Below, piece by piece: positions 11,654 through 24,100 of a DNA stretch of 64,000 nucleotides (position 1 is the first letter of the stretch; each line of letters opens with the position of its first letter). Both the position numbers and the translations under genes were made by a program. The notes under the pieces were generated by a model. That model was not told the DNA's origin. It did no database searches and worked only from the letters and a program-made list of their open reading frames with translations. The DNA comes from Glandiceps talaboti (lineage: Eukaryota; Hemichordata; Enteropneusta; Spengelidae), in assembly GCF_964340395.1 (NCBI RefSeq), contig NC_135550.1:32511676-32575675 (forward strand), given 5' to 3'.

Positions 11654-14600
11654 ATGTATGTATGTATGTATGTATGCATGCATGCATGCATGTATGTATG
11701 TATGTATGTATGTATGTATGTTTACATGTATATTTATTTTTAATCTGACTCTGAGTGATGATACACATGTTGGGTTATTTCCAGTGTGATTTAGAGGCAG
11801 TCATACAATGCAGAAAATGGATGTGGTACACAAAACATATGTTGACTGGTCTTACTTGGTTAACAGAATACGCTAGTTTCCTTTGGTCCAGCTGTATGTC
11901 ACCCAAACAGTCTTTTCCCTGGGGTACCATCCTCAGGACATCCCTCAAGGAAACAGGTATATGATGAGGCCCATGTGACCAGTCAACATGTATATAATTA
12001 TAATAATCTAAGAACTTTTCTATTACAAAAGTGGATCTGATAGTGTTTGGTAATTTGAAAAGATGTGTACAGATAAAAATATAATGGAGAAATCCATTAT
12101 TTCACTGATATGTTCTTGAGGTCTGTATACTCATGACCAAATACGTATGGAAACATTGGTGGTTGTTGCTGTGCAAAGTTTGATACCTGGCAACAAAATG
12201 TCCAGGAAGAGATGCAGGAAGGCAGAGCAAATTAAAAAAATACATTTACATATACCCTTACACATAGCACTTTAAAAATAATAATTTAGAGTAAAACAGA
12301 TATGTCACTTCCATGATCAGATTTTTGTCCTGAATTCAAAACATAAAAATAAACAATTGTGAATGTTATAACATTACAACATTAACACATCATCAGGGAT
12401 TTGCCCTATGTACAACCAAGTTTTAATTCTACTAAAACATGAACCAGTAGGAATATATCTATATACAAAACTTACATTCTCAGTCAAGTGTACATTTTAT
12501 GATAATCTGGATATTCACATTACTATGCTTCATGCCTCTAACTTGGCAAAACAGCAACCATTACTATTTTTTATTTTCTGGTAAACAAAGATGTATTTCC
12601 TTTGACAATACATCTAAACCTGCCATGGGTTTGTTGTTTTCTCACCAGTAGAGTAAAAGTGATACTAGTCTGTCAATACATTTATTATAACATATTAAGT
12701 AAGGCACATGGCAATACCAATTTTCAAACTGTGCACTTGCTTAAAGTGTAGACCTACTGGATTAATTTCAACATGTATCAAAATCATGTACAATCATGGC
12801 ACAAGTTTCATGCAAAATGGACTCCTTCTATCAGTTACATCATAGTATATGTATTTCAGGTTTGGGAATGGCTACCATTGACAGGAAAATCTCCATATCA
12901 TATGATTTTATTGTCAAGATAGGAAATGTATCATCTTTATCATGGATATATTGAGGAAGGAAACAATAAAAATGGTGCCAATGGTATTGTAACAAAACTG
13001 ATGTATTGAATTAAATGTTGATATTCTTATAATAGATGAAATTAACCAAATGTGCATTACACCAGCTAATGTTATGGTTGCTTGACATTAGTGATATTGC
13101 TTACAGACATCCATTGCTTAAACTTCTAATTATTCAGCTGCTATTCCAAATCTTCACCATACACTAGTACATGTACACTTCTCTTTGTAACATTGTGGTG
13201 TAGGTCAGGATGTTCTCTTTGTAACATTGTGTAAGGCAGGATGTTTACACTTCTCTTTGTAACATTGTGTCAGGCAGGATGTTTACACTTCTCTTTGTAA
13301 CATTGTGTAAGGCAGGACATTTTGAAGAAGTTGGTATCTAAAAACATTTGTTGCCTTGACTCTCTGTTTAATTACATAAATTAATGTCTTCTGTTTCAGA
13401 GTAAATAGTTGCATAAAACCTTAAATTGTGTGTGTCTCAAACATGGATTGTGTGAGTCTCAAACACCCAAACGCTAAGTATTTATGACAAAGAATGTAAT
13501 AAGAAAATAAGTTTGCTTAACACTAGAAATTCATATGCAGATTGATTTTAACATCTGATTGCCATTTGTTAGGGATGTCTTGATGATATATTGATCAAAG
13601 CAAGATTATCTGATCCATGGTACCGGTATGCAATTTGTGTAAAAAATGAGACAATTTATTAAAAAATAGCACCAATACATTGTAGCACAACTGTATTTGG
13701 CTGTTGCTATGGGTGTGGTCTTGTTGCTAGGCATATTTGCATACATTTTCAGAATCTTTACTCTCTTGCCTACCCTTCCCAGTTTTCATTTTTGCAATAT
13801 AAACCATCATTTGGCTGTTGCTATGGATGCAGTCTTGTTGCTAGGCATATTAACATACATTATTTTATTCTTTATTCACTTACCTACCTGTCTCTGTTAT
13901 CCTTTTAATATGCATTATCACTTCCCTGTTGCTAAGGGCATGACCATGGTTGCTACGGCCAGTTGTGTCAAAATGTTTTGAACAAAAACTGCAGATAACG
14001 TCTCCAGAAACATCACTATCAAGTTTCAGCGCTATTCATCATGTAGATTTCAAGATACAAGTGTTTGACCAAAATTGAGACTTTTAGACCAACTTTGCAT
14101 AGTGCTGATAGGATGATCATATTGTAACTACATCTTTATGTACATATCCCTATAGACATCCACCATTAAATTTCATCCCAATCTGCTCAGTAGTTTTAAA
14201 TTACAGATTTTTGACCAAAATGACACATTTTAGCCCTAATTTGCATATCACTGATGGGATCATCATGTCATGAAAAATTCTTAAACTTAACACCCCTTAG
14301 AACGTTCCCACCAAATCTCAGCCCCATCTGCTCAGTAATTTTGGAATTATAGGCTTTTGACCAAAAAGACACATTTTTAGCCCTAATATGCATATCACTG
14401 ATGGGATCATCACGTCATGAACAATTCTTAAACTAAACATCCCTGAGGCCCCTCCCAACAAATTTCAGTAAATTCTGCTCTGTAGTTTGGTATTACAGAT
14501 TTTTGAGCAAAAAGACACATTTTTAGCCCTAATTTGCCTATCACTGATGGGATCATCATGTCATGAGCAATTCTTAAACTAAACACCCCCAAGAACATTC

Positions 14601-15113
14601 CCACCAAATTTCAGGCCAATCTGCCCAGTAATTTGGGAGTTTAAGTTGTTTTTTTACCAAAAATCACATTTTTTTTACCCAAAACACACATCTCCGATGC
14701 GATCATTTTCATTTGAAAAATTTCCCATCTACACACCCTACGTAATGTCCCCACCAAATACCAAGGCAATCAGTCTGGTGGATTTTGACTTTCAGTCATT
14801 TACACACACACACACACACACATTTCACCATGCTGAAGTTCAGTAGTGCTAAAAAATCATAACATAGGTTCTTGAATTTTAAATCATTCTTCCAAATTTA
14901 CTACTGAAAGCTCACATTGGATTCCAATGAGTAATGATCTGACTCATAATTTGAAATTTTAGACTAATATGAGTCAGATCATTACTCATTGGAATAATGT
15001 GAGCTTTCAGTATTAAACAGTTTCAGAATGAAATATTCTTGGAAGAATAATTTCAAATTCAAGAACCTTTCAGGAGCATAAGAACCTTGCTTTAAGTATC
15101 ATCGTCACCGATG

Positions 15114-15159
<46 letters not shown>

Positions 15160-18100
15160 CACAGAGAGAGAGAGAGAGACACACACACACACAGCTTAAC
15201 AGACAGACATTTATACCTATACCTATAACAATTTTGAACCATAAGTTCAATTTGTACATGCAACAAAGAAATTTAAATTACATACATATACAATGTATTG
15301 TTACTTGGCCAGTAGGCTGTATGGCTTTGTCCTTACTGTGCATAGTCCACACATTTAGTGTACACATTACATATGCATTAAAATCAGGTGGGGAGTAGCT
15401 TGTTCTGATACTACCAGTTGCAGCTGTAGATGTTCCTCACATACATATAAGGCCAATTGACACACTGGACTTAAAACAAAGCATAATACACAGCTCTTTG
15501 CATTTGAGAAAGTCTTCCACTGTTTTGCATCTGTCATTATTCTGGGTAATACAGACTATCATAAATAGTTCCAAGTGTAAGTGTATAATCTAACATTCTT
15601 TTCTCTTGTAGAATGAATATTGACTATCACATTGTAGACTGCAAACACAAAACTTCTCCTGTGATGTTGTAAAGTCTCTTTATTCACCTGTGGTAACTTC
15701 TACTGCTTTGATGTGGTAGAACCTATGGAGGAAATACAGACATGCATGTGACATTTTGTTTGGCAGAATATAGTCTGTTAGTAATACTGCTATAGCACAT
15801 CTAGGGATGGCTTTCATAAGACAAGCATTTCAATTTACTCTACTATTGTATGACAGTGAGGATGGAAGTAACAGGGGACTGAATATACTCTGTGTGTATG
15901 TAAGACATGGTTGATAGTTATTTCTACATGGAGTCTTGTCTCCACAAGGTGACGGATCACTTCATCCCAATTTCAATTCGTCTCAGTTTCAACTTGCCCC
16001 TTTGAACTCACCCCAGTTTCAGCTTACCCCAATTTCAACTTGCTCCAATTTCAATAGATGAGAAATTGTTAAGATCTGAGTCATGCCCCTCATTAATAGG
16101 TGGGACAGTGTTAAGATCTGACTCATGCCCCGTTAACTGTTGGGATAAGTTTAAGATCTGACTCATGCCCATTTGATAGGGGAGATAATGTTAAGATCTG
16201 ACTCTGCCCATTTAATAGGTGGGATAATGTTAAGATCTGACTCATGTCCGTTTCATAGGTGATATAATGTTTGTATAGTTATTTGTTTACCCAAATTATA
16301 GCAGTATACACCATCCAAATACATGTACATATATGGCATTGCTGAAATATTTGAGATATACATTTACGTAATCCAGGAATGAAGAATAATTATTCATAAC
16401 ATTCCATTCAAAAAATTAGATGGTAAACATTATTCCTGTACCATGTATCAGCAAATACCAAAATGATATTTGTAATGTACATTTTAACTTAAAGGGAAAT
16501 GATACCCTATGATTGAATGACTTTTACATGTAATAAAAAATATGAATATTAAACATGATAAAAAAATTGCTGATTTCATTCACATTCACTTTCACTTATC
16601 GGTATGGGAGAAGACGTCGATCGAAACGTCTCTGCCCGTAGGCTGAAGTGACATACGTACGTTGTCACTACTTCCGCTGTCTGCCTCCGGTAGCATTGTA
16701 TTGTTAATGTCGGGTCATGTATAGCAGACACCAGTTGATCTATTATTGCCACTCCAAACTATGCCACTCCCCAAAATGAACCGATCGTTGGCTACATGTA
16801 TAATCCCGAGTACGTGTATAATACAATAGTGTCGAAGTTGATGTTGAGTGGACAGATAAAAGCTCGGAGACAGAGTCTTCCAATAGCAGTATCAATTCAA
16901 ATGACTCGGGGAAGGGGGGGGGGGGGGAAATAAAAGTGACAACAAAGCTGTAGAGTTAGTAAGTCATTGATCGTTCTTGCCCGCCATCACTGTCCTGGTG
17001 TAAATCCAGCAACTGTGAAATTATGTCGACTGTAAGGGAAAGTAACTGATGTAGACCTATCATTATCAGATCCGATGCAGAACCTGACATGCATAACAGA
17101 TGGGAAAGATTTGTCAGGGTCACGCCGTTCTCGGTACTCCGTATGTCAGGGCGTGTTGATTGTACGTTCAAGTAAAATTATCGTATATCATAAAATGTTT
17201 TAGCGTCTATTTCACCTGCCGTTCGATGTATGTTTCGCTTTCTTTTTTTTCGTTCCTTTGTGGCCGTATTCATACTAAATATAAAGACGTACAGGAGGAT
17301 GTGTTCATATGTTGTCAGTATCTGGGATTGTTTTCAGTATGGTTGGATCTTTAATATCAGTTAGTCTACACGTGATTTGTTTTGGGAGTTGTATATACAG
17401 TATTTGTACGAACCCAATAATAGCATATACATAGTAATAAGCTCAATGACAATGTGATTTAATTTAAAGACAGTCGCGATTGATGATGGCGTATAGGCAA
17501 TTTGTAGTCTTGGATAACCGAGGAAATAGACTTTGGAAACATAATAAACAATTGATACTCCATGCTCCATGATGTACCGGTCGATCGTGAACGATCACCA
17601 ATTGCCACCAGCTCACTTTCTCTACTTGAGATTGATGCGCCAGATTCACTGTCAGTATCGTAGTCTGTGGAGTTTTCGTCTGGATGGTCACTGTCATCAT
17701 ACTCTGGCTCAAAATTGTACCCCAATGATGGTATCCGTTCCTTCCATTTCAAACGCTATAACGATCTAATAGCCTGCATACATTTGCAAATGTCGAAAAG
17801 CAGGAGCTGGCTAAGATATTACGTATACGTACGTAGATTCTCACTGGCTGTAGTTGGATACACAGGATACAAAGAATTTCAAGAAGCCGTTTCTTTTCAT
17901 ATAAAATATAATATTTTATATTCATTTATTTACATATTTACAATAGTCAGTAATATGACATACATATTGTTATAAAGTACTGTAACAATGGAACATTATA
18001 ACATTCAAGTTTTCATTTTGTTTGAATTTCACTGTGAATAATTTTTTTTGTTCCTTGACAATAATGTTAGATGTTTCAGTCATTTCTGCTAGCCCATTTG

Positions 18101-21100
18101 TATATCACCAAAACGACTGATATGTTGCCAAATTAGGTCTTCCTTTAGAGGTTTCTGTTTCTTTGCGACATTTTTCGGAAGTTTGACGCGATCTGCGTCA
18201 ACATTTGACCTGATGGAATGTGCTTTTCTCTGCAATACCCCTTTGCATCATTAGCTACAAATAATAATACATTTTACTTTCATACACTGGTTGGGCGACC
18301 CATTTACCACTGACTTTGTGATACACAGTTTTGAAGCGTAACTCGCCAAAACTAGCGGTATTTCTTCTAGGTTTTTTAATTACGGCCTGTTTCCTATTGA
18401 CATTGTGCTTGTGGTCAAGAGTGGCTAACTGAACTCTCGCAACCATTTGTTTAAAATCAAACTCTTGACGTTTCGGGACATATTTCGTCATTATTGAATG
18501 ATAAACTTATAGGGACCCTGTGTGGCAAAATTCACTAAGGTGTTGTATATCCTTCAATAAACGCTTGTCAAGAACTATTTCTTTCAAAGCTAGGAAAGCT
18601 GTAGTCTATCTGCTAGACCTCGGATGTTCTTCCGATACAATACGACACACGACCGAACATCGCTATCGGGGATCGGGCAAGCCCTCACTGCGAACTTCGT
18701 TCGCTTATAGTATCGAAAGAAAGCCCGAACGTCTAGCAGCAAGACTAGGAAAGTTGCAGATTTTGGTTTCAGCCATTTCTTTAACGCACGTTGACGCATG
18801 TGTTAATTTGCCGTGGCAACATATGAAAGTGCTTACCACCTTTCCAAGAATGCTTATTGACAACGTGTCTCAAAATGGTTGCTACATTTCAACAATAAGT
18901 TCTCTGTCACCTTGACATTGTTGTGCGCAAAACCATAAATGGTTACCAATGGCCTTGGCCCAGTCTATTAGCGCACTATATCTCTTGGTTTTGGCCTTTT
19001 CCATGATCTTTTTCTTCAAGTTTATTGATTTTTCGAGATGCCTGACATCGAACTGATGGGAAATATCTGTGTACGTTTTATCATAACACTACGGATACCC
19101 ACATGTCTGTCTGTTGCTACTGTACTTGGTTTAACGTTATTAGCCCCCCCAAAGGGCGAAGCCCAAATGGGGCTATTACGTTGGGCTCCGTTCGTCTGTC
19201 CGTCTGTCCGTCCGTCTGTATCCACCTGTATCTCCAATATGCATGCGCAAATTTCAATCAAACTTGGTACAAATGTCAGATGTCATAGAGGGCATATGCA
19301 CATCACTTGGTTTTACAACCCTCACGACAACAGCGAAATGGCGGCCATATTTGTCATAAATAATCACACTTTGCCTAATAACTCTTGAAGTTTAACAGAT
19401 AGAGACCTCGACTTTCTTCACCCATGTTATCAATCATGAGCTTTTAAATGGCACATTGACTTTTGACCTTGACTTCCATCTTCAAGGTCAAATAGCCATA
19501 CTATATATTCAACCCCCATGACAACGGCAAAATGGTGGCCATATTTGTCATAAATATTCACATTTTGGTCTATAACTCTTGACGCTTAAGAGATATAGAG
19601 ACACTATTCAAGTGCCTTCGTTGTGGTTATAAATCATGAGCTTTTTAATGGCACACTGACTTTTAACCTTGACCTTCATCTTCAGGGTCAAATAGCCATA
19701 TTATTGTCAAAGTGTGTATATATATCTCAGATATGCATGGACTGATCTCAACCAAATCTTGTACAAATGTCAGCTGCTATAGTCTGCATATACACATCAC
19801 TTCGTTTCACAACCCCTATGATACTGGCAAAATGGTGGCCATATTTGTCATAAATATTCACATTTTGGCCGACGCTTAAGAGATAGAGACCCTATTTGTT
19901 GTGGTTATAAATGATGAGCTTTCTAATGGCACACTGACTTTTGACCTTGACCTTCATCTTCCGGATCAAATAGCTGTCTTCCTATTTTGAAATCATTAAG
20001 ATAATATAAATATTAATGCTATTTTTTTTGTTGGTGGTTCCTGTTCTTCATTGTCATCATTCTGCATACACTGGTGAATACCACTGGACACAGTTGATAA
20101 TGATAGGATGACTGGATTGGACTGGATTTCTACACTTCAAGTGTTTGAGTTTGTGCCTTCTTTCTAGAATAAACAAAATATATACAACATATTTATATTA
20201 ATTAAGGGTCTGCAAATTCAGAAATGTTGGTGATTTGGGAAAATTATCTGAACAAATATTTTCAAATTTCTATTTTCCTGCCGGTTATCAGTTTATAACC
20301 TTATCCATACCATCTTGTTTGTAGTTAATGTCAGTACTTTCAGGACTGCTTTCGGCATCCATCATGGCTCTGTCAGTGCTATTGTCGAATCAAGTGATCC
20401 GGATTTAAAAAGACAGACTCATCTTACCTCATTATTTTCCTGTCGCAGTTTTTCATCATCTTCCTGTAGCCTTTTGAAGATTGTAAGTGTTGGTACTGAG
20501 CCTTTCTTCAATATTTTTCGTTTCGTTGGACAATTCATAAATTCAGCTCTCAAATCTTGTTCGATACATTCTGGTTCAAAGTGATCCTCACAGATGACTG
20601 TTCTTTTCAAACTTAAAATTAGAAACAGAACTGACACCAATATTGCAAAGCCACTTCTTTGCCAGTTTATAGTCTTTTGATGCATCAGGAATCTTGAAAA
20701 AGACTTTCCCGACACTTTACCAACTCTATTCTTACACCCATAAGCTTGACAACACGCCATTCTGTTTGCGTCAGAGTTGCTAACCGAACTGACCATAAAA
20801 TTCTCAAGGGTCCTTACGTCACTTCCTGCCATGTGATAGCAGACAGCAGAAGTAGTGTCTATGTACGCACGTCACTTCTGCCTACGGGCAGAGATGTTTC
20901 GATCAAAGTCTTCTTCCATACCGATAAGTGAAAGTGAATGAAACCAACACATTTTATCATGTTTAACATTCATATTTTTATTAAAAGTCATTCAATCATA
21001 GGGTATCCTTTCCCTTTAAGTTAAAATGTACATTACAAATATAATTTTGGTATTTGCTGATACATGGTACAGGAATAATGGTTGCAGTCTAATTTTGGGA

Positions 21101-24100
21101 AAGGAATGCTATGAATAATTACTCTTCATTCCTGATTTTCACTAGATTGCGTATTTTTAGAGTGAATTTTCTTCCCGTTAAGACTCCAGACAAGGGTAGT
21201 ACCATTTATGTGGGATTTAATTACCTCTTGCCAGGTATTACTTTATTTCTAAATTACACACATTTAGTGTTACTTGATTAACTGTAAATATTAAACACAC
21301 ACTGGTAAACCATCACATTAGGTTCCAAGAATTGAATAAAATGCACACACCACATGTATGAGGTTAAAGCACTGTAGAGTAGAGTAGTAGATGTTATATG
21401 GAAAGAACACACACACACACAATATGGGATATTCATTCATTGCACCCATAGTAGATTAGTCAAGCAAAGTTTTTTCAGATTTCATGGTTAGTGTTAAATA
21501 CACCTAGCTAGGGCAACATCCAAACACCGTTTGATTTGTTTGTTTGATTTGTTTGTTTATAGGCTGCATTATCATTCGATCAGGATACAGCAATGTGCAA
21601 ATCACAATTATGGTATGAAGTGTAGGCATTATTTGATTATTGTGGATTTGTTAATTAGTTTTGTGATTGTGAAGTGGTCTTTTATGAGTTCTTGACATTA
21701 TTTAGGGTTTTGCAGCTTGTAATACATATTTGTACCCCTGAAGCTAATACTTTTGAAAGAGTTTCATATCCCTTACACAAGCCCTGCAATCCAAGACGCG
21801 TGCTTTGCATATTGACTGGCGTGCTGTGCTTTCAAACTAATCCTCCTGGTCGAGAGATGCAGTGGCTACTACAGGTCCTAACATACATTACACTGAAGAG
21901 ATAGATTTTAATCAAATTATAAATACTTGAAATCTGCCACCTTTTGATGTAGTAAGCGGTGGCAAATATACTCCCATACAATTGAGAAATTCTAAATCTT
22001 TGAAATTTGTGAGATGGTTAAACCTATACCATAGTTTTGCAATGATATTCAATACAGAATGCTTTGCTGTAGTCATGGTGTATAGATTTGAAAGTACACC
22101 TATTCATACGTACAATTCACTTTTCAGGTTTATTATACCGTGTTCTGATACAAACCATCTTAACTTTATCGTTGTCTTGGTGTATAGATTTGAAAGTACA
22201 CCTATTCATACATACAATTCACTTTTCAGGTTTATTATACCGTGTTCTGATACAAACCATCCTAAATAATCCAAGGAACTCATATTTATGTGACACATCA
22301 AAGCAGTGTTGATATTTGTAGGAAAATTGCATTTTGCAGTAAAACACACTAGTGGATTGTGAAGTGCAAGGGATACATCATGCATTACAAAGGGTGTTTG
22401 AATATGTTTGCCAACAAATGACCATGAATTAAAACATTATTATTAAAAATGACTGCAGCACTTCTACAAAAAAAATAATAGATTCTTTTTCCTAAATTGA
22501 TAAATTGTTTTTAAAATTCATGGTGGATACCTCCTTTCCATTGTGAAGCCAATCTTGATAGGTAATGACCTGTTAAATAAAACAAGTTTGCAAACTCTGG
22601 TTTGTTTTCTAGGTTTTCATTCCAAGTAGATTATATTCATTTTGTGAAGTGATGGGTAAAACACACAAAGATGAATGACATGACATTTCACAGATCCAAA
22701 ATAAACAACAATATGAAAACTTGAATGGTTAAACATTGTATGGTCTACACTTTGATAATGGAAATATAAAATGTATTCTTTGTAAATTACAAAGTGACAT
22801 TTCCTTTTAGTTTGCCATGAGAATTTCATCAGTCGTTTCATATAATCTATGTTTTTCAATTTTTCCAAGGTGACACCTTCACGCTCTAAGTTTATTCACG
22901 AATTTTATTTCTTACTGGCACGTGATTGGAAATTTATTTTGTTAATGCAGTCAACAAACACCTTCACCCTTCAAAACCTTGGAAAATTTACATTCTTTGC
23001 CAGGAAAATAGGTAAACAGCTTTTGGAAGAAAACCTCTCTACATAAGATGATTTATTTGTTTATTTATTCTATGTTGAACAAACTTTTGTGACCATGAAC
23101 CATTATTCTTTATTCAGATATGTACATTTATGGCCCATGACCTACAGTACTGAATAAACAATATTACTATAACACACAAGGTAAATGTTCCTTTCGATCA
23201 CCAGTCATGTCCAAAATTTGTTGAATATTATACACACTGCCTCATGTCATGTATCATCCAGTTTGTTTTCAGAAACATACACTTTGTCATGATTTTAATC
23301 AACACATTGTCCAGCTTCTTATCTGAATTTCAGTTAACTATGTCACATAGATCTTAGAGTTAACCTATCCACAGAGTTTTGGTACTTAATTTGAAAGATG
23401 TCAAAACTATCTCAAACTTAAGTTTTATATGGCCAACATCATTACTGGTAGTCTTTTGGTCATTTCACAAGGCAAACGAACCATATAATTTTAGTAAGCC
23501 CATCATGTTACACACTCCATGCAGTTAATAAGCTTCGCTCAGACTGTTAGTTATTGTTGGGTTATCAATTCAAGATATCCTCAGTAGACATGTATGTCTG
23601 GTCTGTTACAGTTACTCTGTGACAAACAATGGTGTGTAGAATACTGACATTCCTGTACAAACTTACAACAAACAATACATCTAGTGAATGTCAGAAATCA
23701 TCTTGCATATAATGTATTACACTTAAATCTTTCCTCTACTGCAGTACGGCTTCACTGCTATACACCACTAGAGGGCGTTAACTGAAAAGTTTACTAACTC
23801 CTGACATTGCTCATAATTACAACTTATTTGCCTTAAAAATGACTGTCACTACAAAGACATGAAATGAGCCTTTTTATGTTACTCACCTGAACTTGAATAT
23901 CCAGTGCTACTGAGGGTTCTTATTTTACCAGCTGAACTTGATGTGTTGTACCTCAAACTGCTGTAGTAATCAGTATCATTGGCATAACCATTGTCTAGCT
24001 GTGTGGTTCTATATATATATATAGGAAGGTATGAGATGTATTTCTGATATATAAATATAAATCTTTAGTAAAATGACACTTGTCTGGCAAATATGCATTC

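Larger units (their letters stand above)
10060..13685. other. Repeat-rich non-coding stretch
   Basis: It contains a fragment of the recurrent repeat (10148-10240), microsatellites and a short tandem array at 13185-13320. The remainder is AT-rich with no supported exon. Confidence 0.5.
16374..21134 (-). mobile_element. DNA transposon relic with long inverted repeats and THAP-type transposase fragments
   Basis: Arms of about 300 bp (16374-16686 and 20838-21134) are imperfect inverted copies, both starting CAGGAATGAAGA and containing TTCACTTATCGGTATGG. Inside, on the - strand, are a THAP zinc-finger fragment, a downstream transposase-like fragment (18255-18491, [20 protein letters not shown]) and an acidic stretch (17459-17752). 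A repetitive block at 19138-19990 interrupts it. I could not identify a target-site duplication, so the superfamily (P, Kolobok or other THAP-bearing) is open. Confidence 0.8.

Noticed and set aside
17459-17752. Acidic - strand frame (Asp/Ser-rich) as a host gene
   Set aside because: It lies between the inverted repeats of the THAP transposon and is better read as part of that element; no splice context to TTLL5.
18520-18915. 131-codon + strand frame
   Set aside because: It lies antisense to the decayed transposase of the THAP element and has no family resemblance.
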